64,000 nt of DNA from Desulforamulus aeronauticus DSM 10349 (GTDB lineage: Bacteria > Bacillota > Desulfotomaculia > Desulfotomaculales > Desulfotomaculaceae), in NCBI RefSeq assembly GCF_900142375.1, contig NZ_FRAR01000004.1:210543-274542 (forward strand), written 5' to 3'. The translations under genes and the position numbers were made by a program. Of the stretch, positions 22,303 through 30,359 are shown piece after piece. The first letter of the stretch is position 1. The number at the start of each line of letters is the position of its first letter. The notes below the pieces were generated by a model. It ran no database searches. It was not told where the DNA came from and saw only the letters and a program-made list of their open reading frames with translations.

Positions 22303-22698
22303 TCATACAGAAAGCCTTTCTTTAATGGCAAAGATGTCTTTATCATGTTTGTTAACCATACTCACTGCATAATTAGCATTTAAAGCAACCTCGGAAATAA
22401 GGCTAAGGACTTCTTTATGATTATCATCAATCCGAGCAGACTGAGTAAATAGTTCCTCTCGGAATAATTCCTGATTTCTTTTAAGTTCTTTCACATCAGT
22501 TTTCAGTACTATTACATCAGTTTTAAGCTCTGCTACATCGGTTTTAAGCTCTGCTACATCAGTTTTAAGTACCGCCACATCAGTTTTCAACTCCGCTACA
22601 TCATTTCTGGTATCGACTAGTAATGCATTGTTATGACCAACCATTTTAATTAAATCTTCCATTAAAGACTCCAGCCTTGCCAATCTCTCCTCACTCAT
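22303..22698 (-). CDS. Coiled-coil protein with heptad repeats (unknown function)
   Basis: 131 residues from an ATG 8 bases after AGAGGAGGG. The middle is a run of near-identical seven-residue units (VAELKTD, VAVLKTD, VIVLKTD, then VKELKRN), a textbook coiled coil with hydrophobic a/d positions. Flanks are also helical (LARLESLMEDLIKMVGHNN and IDDNHKEVLSLISEV). I recognise no enzymatic family; similar repeat proteins in Firmicutes are annotated only as hypothetical. It lies between queH and ruvB on the same strand. Unit number could vary between strains because the DNA repeats are 21-base tandem copies. Confidence 0.75.
   Translation of the reverse strand: MSEERLARLESLMEDLIKMVGHNNALLVDTRNDVAELKTDVAVLKTDVAELKTDVAELKTDVIVLKTDVKELKRNQELFREELFTQSARIDDNHKEVLSLISEVALNANYAVSMVNKHDKDIFAIKERLSV
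22481..22603 (-). repeat. 21-base tandem repeat inside the coiled-coil gene
   Basis: About six units close to ACATCAGTTTTAAGCTCTGCT lie head to tail on the plus strand, each encoding one heptad on the minus strand. Copies differ by a few bases. It is a coding microrepeat, not a CRISPR array, because there are no unique spacers. Confidence 0.85.
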
Positions 22699-22752
22699 CA
22701 AAAAATCCCTCCTCTAAAAGCATTACCCGTTACCTGATTATACCATGAACCG

Positions 22753-23787
22753 TTAAAATAAGGTTCCCTGTTCCTGTTTACCTGTCTCTTCCATTTTAAC
22801 TGGAATACCCAAGTGTTTATAGGCTGCAGGCGTTACAATTCTGCCCCTGGGGGTTCGGCTGAGAAACCCCAACTGCATTAAAAAAGGTTCCAGTACATCT
22901 TCCACCGTCTCGGTTTCTTCACTGATGGCAGCAGCTATGGTATCTAATCCCACTGGGCCACCATTAAACTTTTCAATGACAGCAAGCAATAATGTACGGT
23001 CAGAATGATCTAAGCCTAGAGGATCTACCTCGAAAAACTCTAAAGCCCTGGCAGCTACATCAGAAGTAATCTCCCCCTGTGCCCTTACCTGAGCAAAGTC
23101 CCGCACACGTTTTAATAGACGATTGGCTATTCTGGGGGTACCCCGGGAACGTCGGGCAATTTCTTCAGCTCCGGATGGATCTATGGTAACAGTAAGAATA
23201 GTAGCCGCCCGGAGAATAATTCTTGTTAAATCCTCAGGTTGATAGAACTCCAGTCGACTGATGATACCAAAGCGATCTCTCAACGGTGAGGCCAACATAC
23301 CTGCGCGGGTGGTAGCACCAATTAGGGTGAATTTAGGCAAATCCAATCGAATGGAACGGGCACCGGGACCTTTTCCCAAGACAATGTCCAGGGCAAAATC
23401 TTCCATAGCAGGATATAAAATTTCTTCCACTGCTCTGCTGAGACGATGTATTTCATCAATAAACAGCACGTCTCCCTCAGAAAGATTGGTTAAAATGGCC
23501 GCTAAATCCCCTTGACGCTCAATGGCTGGCCCGGAAGTAGTTCGTATGTTTACTCCCATTTCATTGGCTATGATATTGCTAAGGGTAGTTTTTCCCAGGC
23601 CTGGTGGTCCAAAGAGCAGCACATGATCCAAAGGCTCTCGCCTTTGCCGAGCTGCTTCTATAAAAATGGAAATAGTCTCCTTAGCCTTTTGTTGACCAAT
23701 ATATTCATTTAATTTCTTAGGACGCAGGCTGGTTTCCAAGTCGTTATCCTCATTTTGTATGGCAGCCGATACCAGTCTTTCCGTCAT
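22753..23787 (-). CDS. ruvB: Holliday junction branch migration ATPase RuvB
   Basis: 344 residues. A hexameric AAA+ motor that, with RuvA, moves Holliday junctions. Walker [10 protein letters not shown] lies at residues 59-67, Walker [10 protein letters not shown] near 110, sensor 1 LIGATTRAG, then the arginine-finger and winged-helix regions ending [15 protein letters not shown]. The ATG follows GGAGGTTACT. It is 13 bases after ruvA in the ruvC-ruvA-ruvB operon. Confidence 0.98.
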   Translation of the reverse strand: MTERLVSAAIQNEDNDLETSLRPKKLNEYIGQQKAKETISIFIEAARQRREPLDHVLLFGPPGLGKTTLSNIIANEMGVNIRTTSGPAIERQGDLAAILTNLSEGDVLFIDEIHRLSRAVEEILYPAMEDFALDIVLGKGPGARSIRLDLPKFTLIGATTRAGMLASPLRDRFGIISRLEFYQPEDLTRIILRAATILTVTIDPSGAEEIARRSRGTPRIANRLLKRVRDFAQVRAQGEITSDVAARALEFFEVDPLGLDHSDRTLLLAVIEKFNGGPVGLDTIAAAISEETETVEDVLEPFLMQLGFLSRTPRGRIVTPAAYKHLGIPVKMEETGKQEQGTLF

Positions 23788-23800
23788 AGTAACCTCCGGT

Positions 23801-24397
23801 TTACTTTAATGGAGTTAATTCCTTGAGAGCCAATTTAATAAGTCCAGAAACATCCTGCTGAGAATTTTTATGTTGTACTTTGGTGATGGCTTCTCTGGCT
23901 TCAGATTGAGAATATCCCAATGCCACCAAAGCAGCCAGAGCATCGCCCGCTCCGCCCTGGACAGACATTTCTGCCACTTCCCCTTGGGACACAATATTCG
24001 AACCCTTTAGCTTATCTTTTAATTCTAATAAGATTCGCTGAGCTGTTTTTTTCCCAACACCGGGCACTTTCACCAGTTGGTTAACATCATTTTCAATAAT
24101 TATTGACCGAAGACGATTAGGAGCTAGACAAGAAAGGACAGCCAATGCTACCTTCGGGCCAACTCCAGCCACGTCTAGTAAGGCCAAAAAACAATCCCGT
24201 TGGTCTTCGTCAGAAAAGCCATATAATTGAATACCGTCTTCCCTCACTGCCATGTAGGTAAGTAATTTAATCTCTTGACCAGAACCAGGCATTGGGGTTG
24301 ACAAAGGAACTTGCATTTGATAACCGATCCCATTAACATCAATCACAGCCCAGCCTGCACCCGAAGTTGCTAAACTTCCTTTAATATAGGCAATCAC
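23801..24397 (-). CDS. ruvA: Holliday junction DNA helicase subunit RuvA
   Basis: 198 residues from a GTG (V-I-A-Y-I-K-G) behind AGGAGGTCGAATAAA, the standard RuvA beginning; a longer in-frame start is not supported. RuvA binds the four-way junction and recruits RuvB. The N-terminal OB fold is followed by helix-hairpin-helix motifs ([35 protein letters not shown]) and the C-terminal RuvB-contacting domain ([19 protein letters not shown]). The start overlaps the ruvC stop by four bases (GTGA). Confidence 0.97.
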   Translation of the reverse strand: MIAYIKGSLATSGAGWAVIDVNGIGYQMQVPLSTPMPGSGQEIKLLTYMAVREDGIQLYGFSDEDQRDCFLALLDVAGVGPKVALAVLSCLAPNRLRSIIIENDVNQLVKVPGVGKKTAQRILLELKDKLKGSNIVSQGEVAEMSVQGGAGDALAALVALGYSQSEAREAITKVQHKNSQQDVSGLIKLALKELTPLK

Positions 24398-24885
24398 TTT
24401 ATTCGACCTCCTGGTGATGAACTCCAGTGGGCATGGCAAATAGCAACTGCCAAAGCATCTGCCACATCGTCAGGTTTAGGAATCTCCTGCAACGCCAAAA
24501 GGGTTTTAACCATAAACTGTACCTGTAGTTTTTCTGCCTTACCATACCCGGTTACTGCTTGTTTAACCTGCAAAGGCGTATATTCTGCTACCGGCAAACC
24601 GGTGTTGGCTCCTGCCAGCATAGCAATGCCTCTGGCGTGGCCCACCGCCAGCGCGGTCCGGGCATTTTTATTAAAAAACAACTCTTCTATAGCCATGCAA
24701 TCGGGCTTATATTGAGTAATTACCTCCATAAGTCCCTGATAGAGATATTTTAGCCGTAATGCTAACGGTAATTCCGGACCTGTCCTAAGACAATGATAAG
24801 CAATAGATTTATAACTGTTACCCTTAGCTTCCACCACTCCATAGCCGGTAATGGCGGTGCCTGGGTCAATTCCGAGAATGATCAT
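24394..24885 (-). CDS. ruvC: Crossover junction endodeoxyribonuclease RuvC
   Basis: 163 residues. RuvC cuts Holliday junctions. The RNase H-like acidic residues are visible: Asp7 in [13 protein letters not shown], Glu in [14 protein letters not shown], and Asp in [15 protein letters not shown]. The ATG follows GGGGGCACAAT, and two TATAAT-like -10 elements lie just upstream. It is the first gene of ruvCAB. Confidence 0.97.
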   Translation of the reverse strand: MIILGIDPGTAITGYGVVEAKGNSYKSIAYHCLRTGPELPLALRLKYLYQGLMEVITQYKPDCMAIEELFFNKNARTALAVGHARGIAMLAGANTGLPVAEYTPLQVKQAVTGYGKAEKLQVQFMVKTLLALQEIPKPDDVADALAVAICHAHWSSSPGGRIK

Positions 24886-24960
24886 ATTGTGCCCCCAGTT
24901 TATTATACTGGAAACATTATACTACAAACTGCTGTTCTGTTGGGGAATAATTTGGCAAGT

Positions 24961-25566
24961 CTATTCTTGCAGTTCATCCAAATTTTCTAAAGCAGCATTC
25001 AAACCATCCTCGCTGGAAAATTCCAGTTCATACCGCAACTTAGCCTGTGTTTCGGGATTCATTTGAAAAAAGTCCATGGCTTGCTGAAGTTTTACCTGAA
25101 AAGTGGGCTGTAAAGTATTGATGTCAATGTTCTCTTCTATACAGATTAATTTTTGATTATAGCCAAGGGGTCCCTGAAAGATAGCCAATTTATTATTTTG
25201 TATCCCAAAATGCCGGAAGGAATTGTGATAATTGCAAAAATCATTTACTTTGGTCTGGGCTAAAAAGTCATTTTTAAGTTTTACTACTGAATAGCCTTTA
25301 GCTGCATATTGATTACTTAATTCCTGCTCTGTTTTGATATTTAAGGAACCGACAGTTCTTCTGGCCACCTCTTGTACGTCGCCGCAGATATATACCCTTT
25401 CCTCCCTAATTACCACATCCTGGAGAATAGCAGAGTCAGGTTGTTGTGCTAATGCTTGTAGAATAGTTGAATTGTTAAACAAACCAGGATTACTGATAAA
25501 ACCTACCCCGCCTACTAAAATGAGCACTACCAGGATAGCCAAACTCCACGTTATTTTCTTATTCAT
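24961..25566 (-). CDS. BofC-like protein (forespore regulator C-terminal domain)
   Basis: 201 residues from the ATG 8 bases after AAAGGAG. An N-terminal membrane/signal segment (ITWSLAILVVLILVGGVGFI) is followed by an extracytoplasmic region. The part near residues 125-175 (NNKLAIFQGPLGYNQKLICIEENIDINTLQP) resembles the BofC C-terminal domain. In Bacillus, BofC is secreted into the intermembrane space of the forespore and restrains SpoIVB signalling, and bofC lies beside ruvA. The same gene neighbourhood here supports the call. Overall similarity is modest, so BofC-like is safer than BofC. Confidence 0.65.
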   Translation of the reverse strand: MNKKITWSLAILVVLILVGGVGFISNPGLFNNSTILQALAQQPDSAILQDVVIREERVYICGDVQEVARRTVGSLNIKTEQELSNQYAAKGYSVVKLKNDFLAQTKVNDFCNYHNSFRHFGIQNNKLAIFQGPLGYNQKLICIEENIDINTLQPTFQVKLQQAMDFFQMNPETQAKLRYELEFSSEDGLNAALENLDELQE

Positions 25567-25717
25567 ACTAACCACTCCTTTAACTGGTTAGTATTGCCAT
25601 AAGCAAAAAGGAATATTCACCAAAGGGACTAATTGAATATTCTTTTGGAGACGGCTTGCCAAATTTCGATAGACCTTCAAAATAGATCTTTTAGGCCTAA
25701 GGCTTATAGCCCATCGT

Positions 25718-25755
25718 TAAAAAAAGAAGTGACACAAAAAACTTTTTGCGTCACT
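25718..25755 (-). terminator. Intrinsic terminator after yebC
   Basis: AGTGACGCAAAAAG and TTTTTTGTGTCACT pair on the minus strand and are followed by TCTTTTTTT. It lies nine bases past the yebC stop. Confidence 0.9.
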
Positions 25756-25763
25756 CTCTTTCG

Positions 25764-26495
25764 TTATTCTTCTAGCTCAAAATTTGTATAAACCGCCTGC
25801 ACATCATCATTATCTTCCAATAAATCGATCATCTTTATCATTTTTTCCGCCTCTTCACCCACTATTTTTACAGTGGTTTGGGGCACCATGGTGATTTCGG
25901 CATCAGCAACTGGGACACCCTGCTCAAGTAAGGCCGCTTTAACCGTAGGAAATTCCTCTGGTTCCGTGATAATCTCGAAACTATCCTCTTCTACCTTTAC
26001 ATCCTCTGCACCAGCGTCTAAAGCAGTTAGCATCATTTCATCTTCGCTAAGTTTGGTTTCAGATCGATCTATAATAATCACACCTTGCTCCTTAAACATC
26101 CAACCGACGCATCCTGTTTCCCCCAAGTTGCCTCCGTGTTTAGAGAGAATATGGCGTACCTCACCGGCTGTACGGTTACGATTATCGGTAGCAACGTGAA
26201 GTAGTATAGCGACCCCACCTGGTCCATATCCTTCGTAGCTAAACTCCTCAAAGTTAGCTCCTTCACCACCGCCAACTCCCTTTTGGATGGCCCGTTGGAT
26301 ATTATCATTCGGGATGTTTGCTGCTTTAGCTTTTTCGATAGCAGCCTTAAGCCGCATATTACCGACTGGGTCACCACCGCCGTTCCTCGCGGCAATAATG
26401 ATCTCTTTAGATATTCTAGTGAAAACCTTACCTCTTTGAGAATCTACTTTCGCCTTCTTGCGTTTGATAGTGGCCCACTTGGAATGTCCAGACAT
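25764..26495 (-). CDS. yebC: YebC/PmpR-family DNA-binding regulator or translation factor
   Basis: 243 residues, standard length. The beginning MSGHSKWATIKRKKAKVD, the early KEIIIAARNGGGDPVGNMRLK, then EGYGPGGVAILLHVATDNRNRT and HGGNLGETGCVGWMF are diagnostic of the family. Long annotated as a transcriptional regulator, the family has also been linked to relief of ribosome stalling at proline stretches. The sequence does not separate these roles. It often lies just upstream of ruvC, as here with bofC between. No unusual feature. Confidence 0.95.
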   Translation of the reverse strand: MSGHSKWATIKRKKAKVDSQRGKVFTRISKEIIIAARNGGGDPVGNMRLKAAIEKAKAANIPNDNIQRAIQKGVGGGEGANFEEFSYEGYGPGGVAILLHVATDNRNRTAGEVRHILSKHGGNLGETGCVGWMFKEQGVIIIDRSETKLSEDEMMLTALDAGAEDVKVEEDSFEIITEPEEFPTVKAALLEQGVPVADAEITMVPQTTVKIVGEEAEKMIKMIDLLEDNDDVQAVYTNFELEE

Positions 26496-26529
26496 AACAA
26501 ACCTTCTTTCTATAAAGATAAATAACTCG

Positions 26530-26575
26530 AAAAAAGCTTGGTTTCAACCCAAAATAAATGGGTAAAACCTAGCTT
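26530..26575 (-). terminator. Intrinsic terminator after nadE
   Basis: A long interrupted stem on the minus strand (AAGCTAGGTTTTACCCA with TGGGTTGAAACCAAGCTT) is followed by TTTTC. It lies just past the nadE stop and before yebC. Confidence 0.82.
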
Positions 26576-26594
26576 CGTAGTACAAAATATGCTT

Positions 26595-27320
26595 TTAAAA
26601 TTCTGGAGGAATGGGAGGCATATGTCTTTTATGTTCTCTCTTCTTTTCCAGGGCTTGAATCGTTTTTTTCACAGGCTCCGGTACATCACCATGCAGTATA
26701 TAACTATCTAGATCTTTATAGGAAAAACCCATTTCCTGTTCATCACAATGACCAAACCATAATCCCGCGGTGGGAGCCTTATCAATAATACACTGTGGAA
26801 CTCCTAACTCCCTAGCTAGCTCTCTAACCTGAAACTTTACCAAATTAGCAAGGGGCTTCAAATCCACCCCACCATCACCATACTTTGTATAGTGACCAAC
26901 AACACGTTCCGCTTTGTTTTCGGTACCTACAACTAAATAGTTGTTTGTAGCGGCCAAGAAATATAACGTAAGCATCCTTAACCTGGGTTTAATGTTGGCG
27001 ATCGTTAATTCACAGCTAGTAACATCATATTCTTGTCCTGTAAAACGATGTACGAACCAGTCAAAGGGTTGATCCAAGTTAATTTCCTGATAAGGTATTG
27101 AGAAGGTCTCAGCAACCAGTCTGCCATCTTGAGCGTCCTGTGGGTTACTATAACAGGGTAAAATTACACCTAGTACAGAATTCGGATAAGCTCTTTTGCA
27201 TAATGCAGCAACACAGGCCGAATCAATTCCCCCGCTTAAACCTACCACAGCACCCTGGGCACCTGCCTTTTCAATCTCTTCTTTAATCCAGTGAGTTAGT
27301 TTAGCTGCTATATCCTTCAT
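26595..27320 (-). CDS. nadE: NH3-dependent NAD+ synthetase
   Basis: 241 residues from the ATG giving MKDIAAKLTHWIKEE; a TTG four codons earlier is closer to AAGGGGG and is the alternative. The enzyme amidates deamido-NAD+ with ammonia and ATP. The PP-loop LSGGIDSAC is at residues 28-36. The NKAERVVGHYTKYGDGG stretch, the KAPTAGLWFGHCDEQEMG loop and the C-terminal KKREHKRHMPP region match the ammonia-dependent single-domain form (no glutaminase domain). It stands alone upstream of yebC. Confidence 0.95.
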   Translation of the reverse strand: MKDIAAKLTHWIKEEIEKAGAQGAVVGLSGGIDSACVAALCKRAYPNSVLGVILPCYSNPQDAQDGRLVAETFSIPYQEINLDQPFDWFVHRFTGQEYDVTSCELTIANIKPRLRMLTLYFLAATNNYLVVGTENKAERVVGHYTKYGDGGVDLKPLANLVKFQVRELARELGVPQCIIDKAPTAGLWFGHCDEQEMGFSYKDLDSYILHGDVPEPVKKTIQALEKKREHKRHMPPIPPEF

Positions 27321-27555
27321 GACTCTGGACAAGCCCCCTTAGGCCATTGTTAAATTTATCATATCACATCCTAAGCTTGCGGTGCAAACACAAAGCAATA
27401 TGGAGAAAAACTTCACAAACTAAAGAAATTTTAATAAAATCAATTTTCAATATATTCTGATTTGCCACACTGTTTAAACTAGTAAATATAGTAATACTAT
27501 TTATTCAATTTGTATAAAGTTTTGTACGTTTATTTCGAGAATTCCTATTCTTTAA

Positions 27556-27585
27556 TTGACAATCCATAATTTGCAAGACTATAAT
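27556..27585 (+). promoter_or_regulatory. Strong sigma-A-type promoter upstream of hydrogenase operon 1
   Basis: A perfect TTGACA (27556-27561) and a perfect TATAAT (27580-27585) are separated by 18 bases on the plus strand. It lies in the 620-base AT-rich gap between nadE and the first hydrogenase gene, giving a leader of about 350 bases. I see no other gene in this gap. The remaining sequence is low-complexity AT-rich DNA with a few TTGTCTAA/TTAGACAA copies. Confidence 0.75.
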
Positions 27586-27942
27586 ATATTCAGAATGTTT
27601 AACCTTTAAAAACAATTTCGGCAACAATGACTCATTTAGACAAATTATCATTTAATTTCTCTAGATTGCTAGCATTATTACCATTATAGCCTGTCTTTAT
27701 TTTTTTCTAAAGCTATTTTTATTGTATAACTAATTGTCTAAATATCTAAACAGTATTGTTAATTAAGTTAATTTATAAACGAAATGTTTTTTCGCTTTAT
27801 ACATAGCATTATTATATAAAAAGCAAATGGACTAATTCCTTCTTTCTCTTAAGTTAATCCCATGAAAAGAGGTGGTCAAAGAAATTCCTCACAAAGCGTT
27901 TTTAACTAGATAGTTAGGGTTTTTTACACCAAAGGGGGGTTT

Positions 27943-28434
27943 ATGATGGAAAATAAAGAGATAAAATTTTTAAAACTACAACAAATTATTGATGCACACG
28001 AAGGTAAGATCTCTCACCTTATCGCTATTTTGCAAGAGTCACAAGCTGAATATGGTTACCTCCCCAAAGAGGTACTCACTTACATTGCCACAGCTATGGG
28101 CATTTCTCCTGCCACTGTGCTAGGTGTGGCTACTTTTTATGCCCAGTTTTCGCTAATTCCCAAAGGTAAATACGTCATTCGTGTATGTGATGGAACTGCC
28201 TGTCATGTACGGGGCTCTGAACCTATTATGATGGGCTTGCGGAAGGAATTAAGTTTGTCTGCAGATAAACCAACCAGTGATGATTTAATGTTTACACTTG
28301 AAACTGTCTCCTGCTTAGGTGCATGCGGATTGGCTCCGGTAGTTGTAGCCGACGAAGAAGTTCACGGGCAAATGACACCGGATGGTATATTAGAAGTTGT
28401 TAAAAAATTGGCATCCGCTGCCAGTGAAAACTAA
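27943..28434 (+). CDS. [FeFe] hydrogenase NuoE-like subunit, operon 1
   Basis: 163 residues, a thioredoxin-like [2Fe-2S] protein related to NuoE and HndA/HydC. The four cluster cysteines are in CDGTACHVRG and CLGACGLAP. It would pass electrons between NAD(P)H and the NuoF-like partner in a soluble multisubunit hydrogenase, often electron-bifurcating. The reading starts at ATG after AAAGGGGGG; the next codon is also ATG and is better spaced. It is 13 bases ahead of the NuoF-like gene. Its paralogue of operon 2 lies 5.7 kb downstream. Confidence 0.93.
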   Translation: MMENKEIKFLKLQQIIDAHEGKISHLIAILQESQAEYGYLPKEVLTYIATAMGISPATVLGVATFYAQFSLIPKGKYVIRVCDGTACHVRGSEPIMMGLRKELSLSADKPTSDDLMFTLETVSCLGACGLAPVVVADEEVHGQMTPDGILEVVKKLASAASEN

Positions 28435-28447
28435 GGGGGGACCATAG

Positions 28448-30328
28448 ATGCTGAAATCACGTGAAGAATTAATAAGCCTGCAGAAAAAAGCCAAAGCTGC
28501 ACTGGATCAGGAAAAAATGCGCATCTTGGTCTGTGCCGGTACCGGTTGTGTAGCCAATGGATCTTTAAAAGTATATGCATCTCTGAAAAAGCTCATTGCC
28601 GAAAAAGGTTTGCTAGCTGAGGTTAATTTAGTTGAAGAAGTAAGCCATGAAGGTATTGGTGTTAATATCAGTGGTTGCCATGGTTTTTGCCAGATGGGCC
28701 CCTTGGTACGTTTTGAACCCTCTGGTTTGCTATATTGCAAAGTTCAGGAGTCTGACTGTGAGGAAATTATAGAGGCCTCTGTTGCCAATGATTCTGTAGT
28801 AGAACGTTTACTCTATGTCAATCCTACTACCGGTGAGTCTGTTAAGACCCAAGATGAAATTCCTTTTTATAAACGTCAACAGCGCGTTACCTTGAAAGAT
28901 TGTGGTCGTATTGACCCCGATGATATCAATGATTACATCGCACATGGCGGCTACCAAGCCATTGCTAAAATTTTATTTGAATTGAAGCCGGAAGATGTTG
29001 TTAAGGAAGTTTTAGATTCTGGTCTACGCGGTCGGGGTGGCGGCGGTTTCCCCACCGGACGTAAGTGGTCCTTTGCCGCTTCACAGCCAGGTCCGAAAAA
29101 ATACGTTATCTGTAACGGAGACGAGGGTGACCCAGGTGCTTTTATGGATCGTTCCGTCATGGAAGGTAACCCACACTCTGTTTTAGAAGGTATGATGATT
29201 GCTGGCTTTGCCATTGGCGCTGACGAAGGTTATATCTACGCCCGTGCCGAGTATCCCCTTGCCATCAAGCGTATGCGTAAAGCTATTGCTGATGCTGAGG
29301 CCCTTGGTGTGCTTGGCCAGGGTGTTCTGGGAACTGACTTTAACTTTAAGATTAATATTAAGGAAGGTGCCGGTGCCTTTGTTTGTGGCGAGGAAACTGC
29401 TTTGATCGCCTCCATTGAAGGTGAACGCGGTATGCCCCGTCCCCGTCCTCCCTTCCCTGCTGTCAAAGGACTTTGGGCTTGTCCAACCATTATTAATAAC
29501 GTCGAAACCTTGGCTAACTTATCAGCTATTATTTTAAATGGTGCTAACTGGTTTAAGGGTTTTGGTACACCCAGTAGTGCTGGTACCAAGACTTTCGCCT
29601 TGGCCGGACAAATTCAAAATACCGGCTTAGTAGAAGTTCCCATGGGTATGACCCTGCGGGAAATTGTTTTCGATATTGGTGGTGGCTTGCGAGAAGGCAA
29701 AAAATACAAGTCTGTCCAAATCGGTGGCCCTTCTGGCGGTTGCTTAACAGAAGATAAATTAGATTTACCTTTGGACTATGATGAACTCTTAAAGGTTGGT
29801 GCCATGATTGGTTCCGGCGGCTTGGTAGTAATGGGTGATGACACTTGTATGGTAGAAACCGCTAAGTTCTTTATGGGCTTTGTGCAAAATGAATCCTGCG
29901 GTAAGTGTGTCCCCTGCCGGGAAGGTACCAAACAATTGCTGGCCCTCTTGACTAAAATTACTGAGGGTAAAGGAACTGAATCCGATTTAGATTTGTTAGC
30001 AGAACTGGCACAAAACGTAAAAGATGGTTCCCTCTGCGGCCTTGGTAAAACCGCACCTAACCCGGTTTTAACCACTCTCCGTTACTTCCGTGACGAATAT
30101 CTTGCACACGTCAGAGACAAAAAATGTCCTGCCGGTGCCTGTCAGGCCTTAAAAGAATATTACATTGTTCCAGAAAAATGCAAAGGCTGTACTGTGTGCT
30201 CCAGGGTATGTCCTGCTGATGCCATTACCGGAGATAAAAAGCAGCCCCACGTTATCAATGTAGATCTTTGCCTGAAGTGTGGTGCCTGCATGGAAAAATG
30301 CAAATTTGGCTCCATCATTATCAGGTAA
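28448..30328 (+). CDS. [FeFe] hydrogenase NuoF-like flavoprotein subunit, operon 1
   Basis: 626 residues. Domains in order: a thioredoxin-like [2Fe-2S] domain (residues about 20-110, CAGTGC and GCHGFC), the NuoF FMN/NAD domain (GLRGRGGGGFPTGRKW, GDEGDPGAFMDRSVMEG), the SLBB region, a [4Fe-4S] site ESCGKCVPCREG, and a C-terminal pair of ferredoxin [4Fe-4S] motifs (CKGCTVCSRVC, CLKCGACMEKC). This is the HydB/HndC type that binds NAD(P)H and FMN, the presumed bifurcation site. The operon 2 paralogue lacks the C-terminal ferredoxin module. Confidence 0.95.
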   Translation: MLKSREELISLQKKAKAALDQEKMRILVCAGTGCVANGSLKVYASLKKLIAEKGLLAEVNLVEEVSHEGIGVNISGCHGFCQMGPLVRFEPSGLLYCKVQESDCEEIIEASVANDSVVERLLYVNPTTGESVKTQDEIPFYKRQQRVTLKDCGRIDPDDINDYIAHGGYQAIAKILFELKPEDVVKEVLDSGLRGRGGGGFPTGRKWSFAASQPGPKKYVICNGDEGDPGAFMDRSVMEGNPHSVLEGMMIAGFAIGADEGYIYARAEYPLAIKRMRKAIADAEALGVLGQGVLGTDFNFKINIKEGAGAFVCGEETALIASIEGERGMPRPRPPFPAVKGLWACPTIINNVETLANLSAIILNGANWFKGFGTPSSAGTKTFALAGQIQNTGLVEVPMGMTLREIVFDIGGGLREGKKYKSVQIGGPSGGCLTEDKLDLPLDYDELLKVGAMIGSGGLVVMGDDTCMVETAKFFMGFVQNESCGKCVPCREGTKQLLALLTKITEGKGTESDLDLLAELAQNVKDGSLCGLGKTAPNPVLTTLRYFRDEYLAHVRDKKCPAGACQALKEYYIVPEKCKGCTVCSRVCPADAITGDKKQPHVINVDLCLKCGACMEKCKFGSIIIR

Positions 30329-30359
30329 ATGCTTAGATACTGAGAAAGGGTGTGACGTG

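Noticed and set aside
22481..22603. Tandem 21-base units as a CRISPR array
   Set aside because: No spacers between units, in frame with a coding heptad repeat; it is a coding microrepeat.
27752..27775. TTGTTAATTAAGTTAATTT as a Rex operator upstream of hydrogenase operon 1
   Set aside because: Only loosely like the Clostridial Rex dyad (spacing 5, imperfect right half), so it is not called a site.
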